A stretch of 64,000 bases of DNA from Propionispora hippei DSM 15287 (GTDB taxonomy: Bacteria > Bacillota > Negativicutes > Propionisporales > Propionisporaceae), in assembly GCF_900141835.1 (NCBI RefSeq), contig NZ_FQZD01000004.1, positions 310,001 to 374,000 of the forward strand, written 5' to 3'. How positions within the stretch are numbered: position 1 is the stretch's first letter; every line of letters starts with the position of its first letter. Below the pieces are notes generated by a model. The model saw only the letters and a list, made by a program, of their open reading frames with translations. It had not been told where the DNA came from and searched no databases. The translations under genes were made by a program, and so were the position numbers. Below are positions 1 to 9,043 of this stretch, piece after piece.

Positions 1-264
1 GTTTTTATGCTGACTGTGAAAGGAACCAGTATGATCAATGCCGGAATTCTTGACGGTGACTATATTCTGGTCAGAGAGCAAAAAGATGCAAATAACGGCG
101 ATATTGTTGTAGTGCTTATTGATAATGAAGAAACTACGGTGAAACGATTTTACAAAGAGAAGAATGTCGTCCGCTTACAGCCGGAAAATGATCAAATGGC
201 TCCAATTTATGTAAAGGATGTAGCCATTGTTGGTAAGGTTGTTGGTGTATTGCGATTATTGTAA
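1..264 (+). CDS. lexA: LexA repressor, C-terminal part (5' end outside window)
   Basis: The reading frame is open from base 1, so this is the end of a longer gene. It encodes the self-cleaving S24 peptidase half of LexA, the SOS repressor. The catalytic serine lies in GTSM (bases 28-30) and the catalytic lysine in ETTVKRF (bases 142-144), followed by the usual GxVVGVLR-like end. Family knowledge: RecA bound to single-stranded DNA triggers cleavage and releases DNA-damage genes. The N-terminal winged helix and the cleavage site are outside the window. It is the only plus-strand gene before 36 kb and converges on the VanW gene. Confidence 0.9.
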   Translation, partial: VFMLTVKGTSMINAGILDGDYILVREQKDANNGDIVVVLIDNEETTVKRFYKEKNVVRLQPENDQMAPIYVKDVAIVGKVVGVLRLL

Positions 265-280
265 ATCGTAAACAAAAATA

Positions 281-314
281 AAAAGACAAGAGATAAATTT
301 ACCTCTTGTCTTTT
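281..314. terminator. Bidirectional terminator between lexA and the VanW gene
   Basis: A perfect 12-bp stem (281-292 with 303-314, AAAAGACAAGAG/CTCTTGTCTTTT) with a 10-base loop. A T run follows on the plus strand and the A run at the base gives a T run on the minus strand, so it can end both convergent transcripts. Confidence 0.9.
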
Positions 315-334
315 TTATTTATCTATTATTTATA

Positions 335-1705
335 TTATTTTTGATCATGCAAGTTTTTGGTGCCTACCCGCACAATCCGGTCATCAGGAGGAAATTCATC
401 TTTAGCCAACAGTTCCCGGCTGATTTCCTTGCCATTCAATTGCTTAATCCGGTAGGTTGTCACCTGGAAGCCTTTTTCCCCTTCCGATTCTACCACTTCT
501 TTCCCCAATTCCAGCTCCGGGTCCTGTTTCACAATTGTATTTGGTTCTATCACCTTTTTGTCTGTAGCAGTCACTGTAATTTCCGGACGCTTTTCACTCT
601 TACCGAATACGTAAATGGTCAGATGGGTATCGGTTAATTCACTGCCAATAAAAATGTTATGGTCTGATGAATTACTAAATCTAAAATCAAGTAAATTGTC
701 GGCAACCGTTGCATCCTGTCCCAATGGTACATATCCAGGTGGACGATAATGAGAAGTTCTTTCCAAAATATTCATATCGGCCAGCAACACTGCGTTATAC
801 AAAGTGCTGCTAACCTGACAGACGCCGCCACCCCAGTCGGGAACCAACTTACCGTTAATAAAAACAGGCGCTTCTTTATAGCCGTATTCCGCCAGACGTA
901 AGCCAACAGTTTGATTGAAGGAAAATGTTTCACCTGGACGCAATAAGATATTATTTACACTTTTGGCAGCCAAACGGATATTTTGTACACGATTTTCATT
1001 TTGCGAATTAAATTGTGTAGTGTAACTTGCAATGAGATCATCAATGCTTTTCAAATCTTCTAAGACGATGTTAGGTTTGGTAACATTCACAACCAGAGAA
1101 ACTTTATAAGGAAAACTATCGGCATTAATCTTGTCATTAATTGCCTTGGTAGTAGCTTCCACATCTACCTTTAGTCCCTCTGTATCAGGGATAGAGACAA
1201 TTTTTACCCCATGTAACACTACTCTGGCACTTTGCGGTTCTTGATTCAGCGTAGTCGCAATAGAAGTTAGTATCTCACTGAGTTTTTCCTTATCATAAGC
1301 AAAATTAATAGGCAGTTGATAGCCTTTATTAATAGTGATATACCGTTCTTGCAGACGCTGAATGATATTACCGCTTCGGCCGACCTGATAAGCCTGCTTA
1401 ATTAGTGAATCAATATCTGCTGACAATTTAATTTCTGTAGGCTGGATTGTCCATTCACGATCTTTATAGATCAGTATTAACGGATTTTTGGCGAGACGGT
1501 CGTTCAGCAGTGTAGTCAGCTTGGTCCGGGCCTCTTCTTCGGAGAGGCCACCGACAGGAATATTAGCAATTTTGACGCCGGTATAAATTTCATCTCTAAC
1601 GGCAAACGCGGCGTTGGCAGCAAATAAACTAACCGAACTAAATAAAACAATAATAGCTAAAAAGAGAATAATATTGGTGGTACGTTTTCCTGATGCAATT
1701 TGCAC
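335..1705 (-). CDS. VanW-family cell-wall protein with peptidoglycan-binding-like and G5-like domains
   Basis: A 456-residue exported or membrane-anchored protein. Residues about 10-31 form a hydrophobic anchor. Residues about 40-210 resemble the PG_binding_4 repeat that precedes VanW domains. The VanW domain spans about 240-360, with the family hallmark WGGGVCQVSSTLYNA at 291-305. The C-terminal 90 residues look like a G5 domain. This YoaR/VanW architecture is common in Firmicutes; the biochemical role is unknown, with a presumed envelope function. The start is a GTG with AAAGGG seven bases upstream. The gene has its own terminator, shared with lexA. Confidence 0.85.
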   Translation of the reverse strand: MQIASGKRTTNIILFLAIIVLFSSVSLFAANAAFAVRDEIYTGVKIANIPVGGLSEEEARTKLTTLLNDRLAKNPLILIYKDREWTIQPTEIKLSADIDSLIKQAYQVGRSGNIIQRLQERYITINKGYQLPINFAYDKEKLSEILTSIATTLNQEPQSARVVLHGVKIVSIPDTEGLKVDVEATTKAINDKINADSFPYKVSLVVNVTKPNIVLEDLKSIDDLIASYTTQFNSQNENRVQNIRLAAKSVNNILLRPGETFSFNQTVGLRLAEYGYKEAPVFINGKLVPDWGGGVCQVSSTLYNAVLLADMNILERTSHYRPPGYVPLGQDATVADNLLDFRFSNSSDHNIFIGSELTDTHLTIYVFGKSEKRPEITVTATDKKVIEPNTIVKQDPELELGKEVVESEGEKGFQVTTYRIKQLNGKEISRELLAKDEFPPDDRIVRVGTKNLHDQK

Positions 1706-1757
1706 AGTCTAGCACCCTTTCATGTTTAGCTTGAATGAGCGAAAACTGGGAAGTGAG

Positions 1758-1783
1758 AAAATCCCCGCAATGGCGGGGATTTT
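1758..1783 (-). terminator. Terminator after the PRC-barrel gene
   Basis: Perfect 11-bp stem 1758-1768/1773-1783 (AAAATCCCCGC/GCGGGGATTTT) with a 4-base loop, just after the stop codon at 1791. It separates this gene pair from the VanW gene. Confidence 0.8.
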
Positions 1784-1790
1784 ACTCAGT

Positions 1791-2561
1791 TTATTGAATA
1801 TTCATTGAGAGTTCAACAAATTTCCCAGCAAGTTTTGCTTTTTGCAGTACTTCTTCTGTAATTTCTCCACCCTGATCCACTATAATTACGCCATTATCTG
1901 TCTCAATACGACGGCTGGCTTTTTTCCCTAACAAGAATTTACGGTGTTTGTCGTCCACCTTCTTTTCCGGTTCTTCTTGCTGCTTTTCCGCTGCTTCGAC
2001 CGGCAGCGCAGTTTTTACCACCGGTGCCGGTGCTACTTCTTCCTTAGGCTGGACAGGGGGTTCTTTGGTTACCGGAACAGTTGTTTCAGTAATAAAGGCA
2101 TCCTCTTCGGCGATAACGGTAACTTGTTTACCAAATGTAATAACTCGTTGCGCTGCTAAGGTGAGCGCTTCACCTTTTACATCCTCAATATCACAAGCAA
2201 CAATTTTTCCGTTTTCGTCAATATTAAACTCGACTACCTTACCCAATATCCGGCCTGTCTTGGTCACGATTTTGGTGTCTATAATTCTAATGTCGGCAGC
2301 TAACAACTTCTCATAATCAGGTGCTGTGGAGACTGATAATACTTCATCGCTGCCTTCCACCGTGACAGCATATTCACCAATGCCGGCAATAGCGGAAAAA
2401 GGCAATAGTTTTGCTCCTAAATACCATTTACCGTCGTCAATAATTAGTGCGGCTACGCTTCCCTCGCTGGAATTAATCACTAACCCTTTAACGCTGCCTA
2501 ACTCTTTACCTTCGCTAATACTAATCACTTGTAACCCTAAAATGTCTACACTCTTTTTCAT
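1791..2561 (-). CDS. Tandem PRC-barrel domain protein
   Basis: A 256-residue soluble protein. Two PRC-barrel modules can be seen, at about residues 1-75 (LGLQVISISEGKELGSVKG) and about 85-155 (IIDTKIVTKTGRILGKVVEF). A charged, proline- and glutamate-rich linker follows, then a Lys-rich C-terminal segment. PRC barrels are small beta-barrels used for protein or RNA contacts (as in RimM and YlmC/YmxH). A strong ribosome site (GGAGGAG) precedes the ATG. The gene lies 29 bp behind the TPR gene and is probably cotranscribed with it from the SigH-like promoter at 3771-3797, which suggests a role at the onset of sporulation. Confidence 0.75.
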   Translation of the reverse strand: MKKSVDILGLQVISISEGKELGSVKGLVINSSEGSVAALIIDDGKWYLGAKLLPFSAIAGIGEYAVTVEGSDEVLSVSTAPDYEKLLAADIRIIDTKIVTKTGRILGKVVEFNIDENGKIVACDIEDVKGEALTLAAQRVITFGKQVTVIAEEDAFITETTVPVTKEPPVQPKEEVAPAPVVKTALPVEAAEKQQEEPEKKVDDKHRKFLLGKKASRRIETDNGVIIVDQGGEITEEVLQKAKLAGKFVELSMNIQ

Positions 2562-2590
2562 TTACAGTACTCCTCCTAGAATTTAAAATA

Positions 2591-3736
2591 TTAACTTAGG
2601 TTGCGCCATTCGCGAAACTCAGTATTAATTTCTTCCATAATTGCTTCCGGGATGCTGTTAAAGGGGACAAACCCCAACCGATGCTGAAGCAAGGTATTTT
2701 TGATAATTCGTAAAAAAGCCACTGTCGAGATAAATTCCTGCTCTAATAATGGATCGTTGCGCAGTCCTGATAAGTTGCGCCCATCTGAAAATATTTGTAT
2801 TGCCTCATCATAGAGTCCTTTATTTTTTAGGATATTGCCTATTTCGACAGTTAAGAACGGAGCAGTATCATCTTCCGGATATCGGGACAAAGCCTGCCGG
2901 AAAAGAGTAAGCGCTTGATTAAAGTTTTTTTGCTCCTTTTCCAGATAGGCCATTTCCATTAATTCTTCCAGTGAAACAACCGGTGCAGCTAAATCGGTGA
3001 ACGGAATAGCCTGAGGCAGTTCTTCAGCAACAGTTGCGGAAACAATATCCTGGTTGGCAGCTATTGAAACGGTAGCTGCCGTTTCGAATTCAGCTGTTTC
3101 GGCGGTTATCGCCGGATTGATAAAATCAATCAGATTAGGATTATCTGTTTTTTTCACTTCTTCAGCCACTTCCTCTATATGACATTCCTCGTTATCATTT
3201 ATCTGTTGAAGTATAATCGGCGCCACCGGCTCCGGTTTTTCCTGAGGATTGTTATAAGATGTATACTCTGTTTCCAGTACTGCAACAGAAGCTGCAGTCA
3301 CAGCAAATTCCGGCTGAGTTTCTGTGATCACTTCTACCTTTTCCGAAGGCAGCAGTGCAAGCGACGGTGGGATATGGCCCGCAACACTGTCGGCGACAGG
3401 GATTTGGGCCGCTGTGCAGGCTTCGGAAAAAGTCTCGGAATGTATTACTTGATGAGTTGACTGGGTAGGTTTACAGGAAGCATCATATTGAGCAACAAAA
3501 TAAGCAAAAATGATAGCAAAAAACAACAAAAAAATAACACTGCCGGACAAACCGGCAAAATCTACTACAATTCGCGGCAAAATCAGACTAATAAATAAAG
3601 CGCATATGGCACATAAAATCAGGGACTTTATATGCAAGGTTACGCCAGTTAGTCTGTTTCCCAGCTTATAAACGATCAGTGTAGTTGCTGTCACTGCCGT
3701 TAAGGTAACAATAATATACTCCAAAACTACCACCAT
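2591..3736 (-). CDS. Membrane protein with C-terminal TPR repeats, function unknown
   Basis: A 381-residue protein. Three hydrophobic segments (about 4-23, 36-57, 63-84) anchor the N terminus. A low-complexity acidic linker rich in Glu, Ala, Val and Thr (about 90-250) leads to one or two tetratricopeptide-like helical pairs at about 255-320 (motifs EKEQKNFNQALTLFRQAL and KNKGLYDEAIQIF). TPRs are protein-docking modules; the partner is unknown. No strong Shine-Dalgarno is visible before the ATG. The gene is directly behind a good match to a SigH promoter overlapped by a Spo0A box. I do not recognise an orthologue with a name. Confidence 0.7.
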   Translation of the reverse strand: MVVVLEYIIVTLTAVTATTLIVYKLGNRLTGVTLHIKSLILCAICALFISLILPRIVVDFAGLSGSVIFLLFFAIIFAYFVAQYDASCKPTQSTHQVIHSETFSEACTAAQIPVADSVAGHIPPSLALLPSEKVEVITETQPEFAVTAASVAVLETEYTSYNNPQEKPEPVAPIILQQINDNEECHIEEVAEEVKKTDNPNLIDFINPAITAETAEFETAATVSIAANQDIVSATVAEELPQAIPFTDLAAPVVSLEELMEMAYLEKEQKNFNQALTLFRQALSRYPEDDTAPFLTVEIGNILKNKGLYDEAIQIFSDGRNLSGLRNDPLLEQEFISTVAFLRIIKNTLLQHRLGFVPFNSIPEAIMEEINTEFREWRNLS

Positions 3737-3770
3737 AAAATGTTTATTTTCTAAAATTATCTATATTTAC

Positions 3771-3797
3771 ATTCGACATGCTATAGAATATTCCTGT
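3771..3797 (-). promoter_or_regulatory. Predicted SigH promoter overlapped by a Spo0A box
   Basis: On the minus strand the site reads ACAGGAATA, 11 bases, GTCGAAT. This matches the SigH consensus RnAGGAwwW-N11/12-RnnGAAT at every defined position. The -10 element is part of TGTCGAA (3772-3778), a perfect Spo0A box (TGNCGAA). It lies 35 bp upstream of the TPR gene. The spo0A promoter at 21316-21342 has the same layout. Confidence 0.6.
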
Positions 3798-3839
3798 CTG
3801 TTTTTATATAAGATGATAGAAATATGTTAATTATTCGAG

Positions 3840-5084
3840 TTATCTGAGGTTTTCCATTTCTGCCGCCGCTCCCATTACCCCCAGTATGACATGCTCTAAG
3901 GTTAACCCCCCTTGCAAATAGACGGCATAGGGCGGACGGAGCGGACCATCCGCACTAAGTTCGATGGAAGAACCCTGGACAAAAGTACCACCCGCCATAA
4001 TAACGGCATCGCTATAGCCCGGCATGCCGCTTGGTTCCGGTTTCACATGAGAATCGACCGGAGAATATTTTTGCAGTCCCCGGCAAAAAGCCACCATTTT
4101 CTCTGGTGAATTCAGTTGGATAGCCTGGATAATATCGCTGCGCCGTTCGCTTAGTCCGGGAAAGGTAGTATAACCTGACAGGGAGAAAAAGGCAGCAGCA
4201 AAAATGGCACCTTTCACGGCTTGCGCCGTGGTGTGAGGAGCCATAAACAAGCCCTGGTAGAGCAAGCGGTTGCCGCTAATCGAAGATCCCACCTCACTGC
4301 CTATGCCGGGGGCAGTAAGACGGTAAGCGGCCATTTCAACCAAATCCGAACGACCTGCAATGTAACCGCCGGTAGCTGCCAAGCCGCCACCAGGATTCTT
4401 GATTAACGAGCCGGCCATGATGTCCGCTCCGGCTACTGTCGGTTCAAGGCTGTCCACAAATTCGCCATAGCAGTTGTCGACAAAGCAGATACAATCCGGT
4501 TTGATCCTTTTTATAAACTCACAGATAGCGGTAATTTGGCTGATCTGTAAGGGATTTCTAAGACTGTAGCCGCGGGACCGCTGAATAAGAGCTACTTTAG
4601 TTTTGGCGTGAATGGCGTTCTTTAGGGCGGCAAAGTCCACCTCACCACTTGCGGTCATGGCGATTTCCCGATAGGCAACTCCGAAATCCTTTAGAGAGCC
4701 GGGGCTATCTTGGGCATAGCCAATGACTGATTGCATGGTATCATAAGGTGCACCGGTAACGGCAAGCAGTTCATCGCCGGGGCGCAATATACCAAATAAT
4801 ACAGTAGCCAGTGCGTGCGTACCCGATACAAATTGAGTTCTAACTAAGGCTTTTTCCGCACCGCAGACATCAGCCCACACTTCTTCCAGTTTATCGCGGC
4901 CGGCATCATTGTAACCGTAGCCGGTGGTGGCACTGAAATGATAGCTGGCAATCTGATGCTTGCGAAAGATTTCTAATATACGGGCCGTATTTTTTTCGGC
5001 AATATCATCGACGGCTGAATAATAAGGTTTCACTTCTTCTAACGCTTTGTGACGTAAAGCCAATAAAGATTCGGAAAAACACAT
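3840..5084 (-). CDS. ynbB: PLP-dependent Cys/Met-metabolism-like enzyme, YnbB (aluminium-resistance family)
   Basis: A 414-residue fold-type I PLP enzyme annotated in many genomes as a methionine gamma-lyase family or aluminium resistance protein. The Schiff-base lysine is K229 in AGSLIKNPGGG; FVDNCYGEF (201-209) supplies the cofactor-contacting aspartate; QFVSGTHA (84-91) is the phosphate-side loop. The true substrate of the family is not established. The ATG has AGGAG nine bases upstream and starts three bases after hflX. The hflX-ynbB pairing also occurs in Bacillus subtilis (ynbA-ynbB), which supports the assignment. Confidence 0.88.
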   Translation of the reverse strand: MCFSESLLALRHKALEEVKPYYSAVDDIAEKNTARILEIFRKHQIASYHFSATTGYGYNDAGRDKLEEVWADVCGAEKALVRTQFVSGTHALATVLFGILRPGDELLAVTGAPYDTMQSVIGYAQDSPGSLKDFGVAYREIAMTASGEVDFAALKNAIHAKTKVALIQRSRGYSLRNPLQISQITAICEFIKRIKPDCICFVDNCYGEFVDSLEPTVAGADIMAGSLIKNPGGGLAATGGYIAGRSDLVEMAAYRLTAPGIGSEVGSSISGNRLLYQGLFMAPHTTAQAVKGAIFAAAFFSLSGYTTFPGLSERRSDIIQAIQLNSPEKMVAFCRGLQKYSPVDSHVKPEPSGMPGYSDAVIMAGGTFVQGSSIELSADGPLRPPYAVYLQGGLTLEHVILGVMGAAAEMENLR

Positions 5085-5087
5085 TGT

Positions 5088-6890
5088 CTACTTCTCTCCT
5101 GTTATGTATATACTATAACGTTTGACTAATTCAGGTGTTAGGGAAACTTTTACGCGGATCGCCTCAGCTTGATAATCAACGTTATGAACAACGGCACAGT
5201 TATATAATTGTGAAATAATGCCGGTGTCATTATATGGTATAAATAATTCAGTGTCAACTGTTTGGCTGTCCAAAAGTTTTTCTATTTCCTGCAACAGCCG
5301 GTCAAGACCGGCGTTTTTTTTCGCTGAAATGGCGACACTGTCTTTCTGCAGCAACAAATCGCTTATCTGTTCCGGGTCGTTAATTTGATCAATTTTATTA
5401 AATACTGTAATCAATGGTTTATTGCTTAGTTCCAATTCAGCAATAACCTGCAGCACAGCATCACTTTGTTCCTGGAGAAGCGGACTGCTGGCATCCACTA
5501 CGTGCAGCAGAATATCCGCGTAGGAAATCTCCTCTAAAGTAGCCCGGAAAGCAGCCACCAGTTGGTGAGGAAGCTTTTGAATAAAACCAACGGTGTCTGT
5601 TAGCAGGGCTTCCTTCCCATTGCCTAGCGTGAAGCGTCTGGTTGTAGGATCTAAGGTAGCAAAAAGCTTATCTTCCGCCAATACCTCGGATTGAGTCATT
5701 TTGTTGAGTAAAGTAGATTTACCGGCATTGGTATAACCAACTAAGGCTATGGTTGGTACGCGTGCTTCCTGCCTTTTGGCGCGATGTAAGTTACGTTTGG
5801 CACGAATGGTATTAATCTCACCCTCAAGAAAACTGATTCTGGAGCGAATCCGGCGGCGGTCTACCTCCAGTTTGGTTTCGCCGGGGCCGCGTGTCCCAAT
5901 CCCGCCTCCTAATCTGGAAAGAACCAAGCCCTGTCCGCTTAAGCGGGGAAGGTTATATTTTAATTGTGCTAATTCCACTTGCAACTTACCTTCATGAGAA
6001 CGGGCACGCTGTGCAAAAATATCTAAAATAAGGGCTGTGCGATCGATAATTTTAACGCCTAAAGCCTGTTCGATATTTCGTTGCTGGGAAGGGATAAGTT
6101 CATCGTCAAAAATAATCATGTTGACATTTTGTTGTTGACGCAAAAGACTAAGCTCTTGTATTTTTCCACGGCCAATAAAAAAAGTGGCGTCCGGTCGCTC
6201 CCGTTTCTGCCAGGTTTTCCCCACGACACTGGCACCTGCCGTTTCGGCAAGTTGTTCCAATTCCTGGAGAGAATCCCGTATATCCCAGGCCTGAGAGCTT
6301 TCCAGACCAACAAGCAAAGCCCGTTCCGGCTTTTCCAGATTACTGAACGTTGTTTGGCGTAGTAACGTCTCTTCTATTTGCCTGACTAAGGCCGGAAAAT
6401 CCAGTTGTACGAAATTCTCTGCCTGGAATGGTCCGGCCATTTCAAAACGGTAAATATCTTCATCGGTAATGCCGGCAATTACGCCTAAGGTAACCTTGGT
6501 ATCAGCAGGTGTTTCCCCCACCCCGATGGCAGCCATAAAGTCAAAACGCATTTCCTGCAATGCGCTGATATCAACGGCACTTAATTCGCTATTGCCGTTG
6601 GGATGAGTATGCAGGCAACGGAGACCGCTTAATCTGTTTAACGAACGTTTTACCGGTAGTTCAGGCAACGAGACAGTGACAGCGTCACCAATGGCAATTT
6701 GTATAATCTGTCCTTTTCTATTTATGTAAACCATAACTTCCCGGTTTATTTCCGTAGTAAATGCCGCCAACAAATTGATTAATTCTATTGTGGCCGGCTG
6801 ATCAGGCGGAATTGTATATTCATATAGCGCGTCCAGGCGGGACAGCATACTTTTACGGATTCCATTAATGTTTCCCTGGATTTTATTCAA
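5088..6890 (-). CDS. hflX: Ribosome-associated GTPase HflX with an N-terminal JAMM/MPN-like domain
   Basis: A 600-residue protein, against about 410-430 for ordinary HflX. The HflX core starts near residue 187 ([10 protein letters not shown]) and carries the N-terminal HflX domain, the glycine-rich linker ([15 protein letters not shown], 326-340), G1 GYTNAGKS (385-392), G3 DTVGF (432-436) and G4 NKID. HflX splits stalled 70S ribosomes using GTP. The extra ~185 residues hold H94-T-H96-P, S104 and D107 with exact JAMM spacing (HxH-x7-S-x2-D), plus a likely catalytic E51 before a hydrophobic strand. The start is TTG at 6890 with GAGGAGAG six bases upstream. Cotranscribed with ynbB. Confidence 0.92.
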   Translation of the reverse strand: MNKIQGNINGIRKSMLSRLDALYEYTIPPDQPATIELINLLAAFTTEINREVMVYINRKGQIIQIAIGDAVTVSLPELPVKRSLNRLSGLRCLHTHPNGNSELSAVDISALQEMRFDFMAAIGVGETPADTKVTLGVIAGITDEDIYRFEMAGPFQAENFVQLDFPALVRQIEETLLRQTTFSNLEKPERALLVGLESSQAWDIRDSLQELEQLAETAGASVVGKTWQKRERPDATFFIGRGKIQELSLLRQQQNVNMIIFDDELIPSQQRNIEQALGVKIIDRTALILDIFAQRARSHEGKLQVELAQLKYNLPRLSGQGLVLSRLGGGIGTRGPGETKLEVDRRRIRSRISFLEGEINTIRAKRNLHRAKRQEARVPTIALVGYTNAGKSTLLNKMTQSEVLAEDKLFATLDPTTRRFTLGNGKEALLTDTVGFIQKLPHQLVAAFRATLEEISYADILLHVVDASSPLLQEQSDAVLQVIAELELSNKPLITVFNKIDQINDPEQISDLLLQKDSVAISAKKNAGLDRLLQEIEKLLDSQTVDTELFIPYNDTGIISQLYNCAVVHNVDYQAEAIRVKVSLTPELVKRYSIYITGEK

Positions 6891-7003
6891 TCCAATCTCT
6901 CCTCTATAACAATAAGTAAATTAGCAGTATTTATCCTAGAGTACCAAAGATTTATTTGTACTGCGTGCCTGACAGAGCTTTTTACGCGTAACACTCTTAT
7001 AAA

Positions 7004-7309
7004 TCAGCGGTTCCCTAAAAATTCACTGAGTGAAACCATCGAGACTAGTATATAGATTACTATTACTATACAACGGGTACTGCGGTGCGAGCAATTTAAG
7101 CCGGGAATAAAATTCCTGATATGATAAGGATTTATAATAAGTAACCCGTATAATATGATAACTGTTTCTATGGCAAAGATAAATAGCTGATTGAAATATA
7201 ATGGGATACTCAACAAAAAACACGTGATAAGCAAACCAAAGCCGGCAATTATCCGCTTACGGATAAGGGCCTGTAACAGTTTTTTACGCTCTCGTCGTGA
7301 AATTTGCAT
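7004..7309 (-). CDS. Small hypothetical membrane protein
   Basis: A 101-residue protein with a basic N terminus (RRERKKLLQALIRKR) and two or three hydrophobic segments (about 20-35, 38-60, 80-97). I do not recognise the family. A strong ribosome site (GAGGAGGG) eight bases before the ATG at 7309 argues that it is translated. It is flanked by hflX and the DksA-like gene on the same strand, with about 110-140 bp on each side. Confidence 0.55.
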   Translation of the reverse strand: MQISRRERKKLLQALIRKRIIAGFGLLITCFLLSIPLYFNQLFIFAIETVIILYGLLIINPYHIRNFIPGLNCSHRSTRCIVIVIYILVSMVSLSEFLGNR

Positions 7310-7363
7310 ATAAAAATTCCCTCCTCGTCTTTAATTCATTTATTTGTAGATTTCATAGAAAGA

Positions 7364-7432
7364 AGCTGTCTTGGTTATTAAGTAATCTGTGAGTACCGGA
7401 CATATCTCATGAGATCTTAATGCAAGACAGCT
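7364..7432. repeat. Inverted repeat with long loop between the DksA-like gene and the small membrane gene
   Basis: AGCTGTCTT at 7364-7372 pairs with AAGACAGCT at 7424-7432 across a 51-base loop that itself holds the palindrome TCTCATGAGA. It is downstream of the minus-strand gene ending at 7453. No good T run follows, so a terminator role is uncertain. Confidence 0.35.
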
Positions 7433-7452
7433 CCTGCTATATAATTTTTATA

Positions 7453-8082
7453 CTATTTTCTTTTTTCCGTCGTTTGGTTAGGAATGGCATCGGTTTTTTC
7501 CACAAGCCCCTGATGTTCATTATTACTATTGGGAAACAAAGTCTGGTAATCATCTGTGCCGGGAATATCCTGGGGAGTGTCGGAACTGCCAAATCTCATA
7601 ACCGCCTGTAATGCATCTTCGCCATCAAAGCTGTTAAATTCTGTCCGATCTAAAAAAGTGCGCTGAAAGGGAGGCTCTAAAAGTTCTTCTTCGAGCGGCC
7701 TAGGGGTAGAATCGGGATGATCAGACGCTTGTTGACACGAAAGACATTTTGAAGCCCAGGGAATGGCATTCAAGCGTTCTTTAGTGATTTCCTGTCCACA
7801 AGCGTCGCAAATACCATAGTTGCCGGCAGATAGTTTTTCCAGAGCAGTTTCCACCTCTGCCAACAGCAGCTCTTCATTTTCACGCAAGGCCATGTCTTTA
7901 CTGCGTTCAAACAATTCATCGCCAATATCAGCAGGATGATTGTCATACATAGATAATTCCCCGATAGAATCAGACATAGCCTTTGAGGTTTCCGCCTCAG
8001 CTAAGCGGGAAATCTGGGAACCAAGCCGTTCTTTTTCTTGCAATAAACGAGTCTTATATTTTTGACGTTCACTTTCATTCAT
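7453..8082 (-). CDS. TraR/DksA-type zinc-finger protein, YteA-like
   Basis: A 209-residue protein of the YteA family found in spore formers. The N-terminal half is an alpha-helical coiled-coil hairpin with the HPADIGDE-like segment. The zinc finger CDACGQ...CLSC follows at mid-protein, then a 90-residue acidic tail. DksA relatives bind RNA polymerase through the secondary channel; the job of YteA is not known. A GTG at 8091 is possible but lies on top of its ribosome site. The ATG at 8082 has GGAG eight bases upstream and is preferred. Confidence 0.8.
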   Translation of the reverse strand: MNESERQKYKTRLLQEKERLGSQISRLAEAETSKAMSDSIGELSMYDNHPADIGDELFERSKDMALRENEELLLAEVETALEKLSAGNYGICDACGQEITKERLNAIPWASKCLSCQQASDHPDSTPRPLEEELLEPPFQRTFLDRTEFNSFDGEDALQAVMRFGSSDTPQDIPGTDDYQTLFPNSNNEHQGLVEKTDAIPNQTTEKRK

Positions 8083-8101
8083 TTCATACACTCCGTAATT
8101 A

Positions 8102-8629
8102 TTAATGAATTATTTTGGTTACTTCAGCTACCCGCAATCGCTCTTTAGGCGAGCTTACCTGTTCATCACTATGGCCTACACAGATAATGGCGACAGCTCG
8201 TAAGCGTGGCGGTGCTTCCACTAATCTTTGTACCTGCGGCTCATCAAAGCCACCGACCCAGCAGGTTGCCAGTCCCATACTTTCGGCGGCCAATAATAGA
8301 TTTTCTGCTGCCGCCGCCGTGTCCTGGAGGCAATAGAGCTGTGCGCCTCTTTCGCCATATTTTTCATTTGATTTTGCTGGATCGGCCATAACAACAATGG
8401 CCACAGGAGCCTCGGCAACCTGTGGCTGGTCAGTACAGGCTGCGGCCAGCCGTTGTTTTACCTTTTCGTTTTTTACTACATAGAAAAACCATGGCTGTAG
8501 GTTACCGGCACTGGGAGCCCAGCAGGCAGCTTCGATAAGTTTGGCAATATTTTCATCTGTAACGGGTTCCTGTCTAAAATTTCGTACTGTTTGTGATTCC
8601 CTCATACATTCGAAAATTTCTCCTGTCAT
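8102..8629 (-). CDS. Nitroreductase-family FMN protein
   Basis: A 175-residue member of the nitroreductase/NADH dehydrogenase-like flavin fold. The N terminus has the R-x-V-R-x-F motif (SQTVRNFRQEPV), then the family helix EAACWAPSAGNLQPW, and near the C terminus GLATCWVGGF. Family members reduce nitro compounds, quinones or flavins with NAD(P)H; the substrate cannot be read from sequence. A GGGGGGAA ribosome site precedes the ATG. Confidence 0.85.
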   Translation of the reverse strand: MTGEIFECMRESQTVRNFRQEPVTDENIAKLIEAACWAPSAGNLQPWFFYVVKNEKVKQRLAAACTDQPQVAEAPVAIVVMADPAKSNEKYGERGAQLYCLQDTAAAAENLLLAAESMGLATCWVGGFDEPQVQRLVEAPPRLRAVAIICVGHSDEQVSSPKERLRVAEVTKIIH

Positions 8630-8658
8630 TTCTATTCCCCCCGGATATTTTACCAGTT

Positions 8659-8958
8659 TTAAATTTGACCGTTTTTCATTTCCACAATACGAATCAATTC
8701 GGCAATAAAACCGCCAATCCCAGGAATATTCAGCATAATCAGACGCCGCAAAAATTCCAGCATTAAAGCAAAAATCAAGGTTGCACCAATGGCTATACCA
8801 AATCCTCTGGACAAGCCGGCCACAAAATTTATGGCTATTAATCGAAACGGCTTTTCCAGTAATTCCATATAGTCGGCAATACGCAGGGCCTCAAAATGCC
8901 GTACTAATTTTTCCATTTGGAGAGCAAGCATTTCCGATTCATTCTTTTCATTAGCCAT
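8659..8958 (-). CDS. DUF5665-type small membrane protein
   Basis: A 99-residue protein: a charged N-terminal helix (EKLVRHFEALRIADYMELLEK-like region), one or two hydrophobic segments at about 42-70, and an amphipathic C terminus ending in MKNGQI. It resembles the uncharacterised DUF5665 family seen in Clostridia and Negativicutes; recognition is from memory of the pattern. It follows divIVA's terminator region on the same strand. Confidence 0.65.
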   Translation of the reverse strand: MANEKNESEMLALQMEKLVRHFEALRIADYMELLEKPFRLIAINFVAGLSRGFGIAIGATLIFALMLEFLRRLIMLNIPGIGGFIAELIRIVEMKNGQI

Positions 8959-8999
8959 AATGAATCCTCCCCGCTTATAATTCCCACTTCAATAAAAAA

Positions 9000-9021
9000 A
9001 AAACCGGTAAATTCCGGTTTT
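9000..9021 (-). terminator. Terminator after divIVA
   Basis: Stem AAAACCGG/CCGGTTTT (9000-9007/9014-9021), 6-base loop, followed on the minus strand by about ten T residues. A strong intrinsic terminator closing the division-gene cluster. Confidence 0.9.
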
Positions 9022-9043
9022 AAAATCACTTTCCTATATCGTT

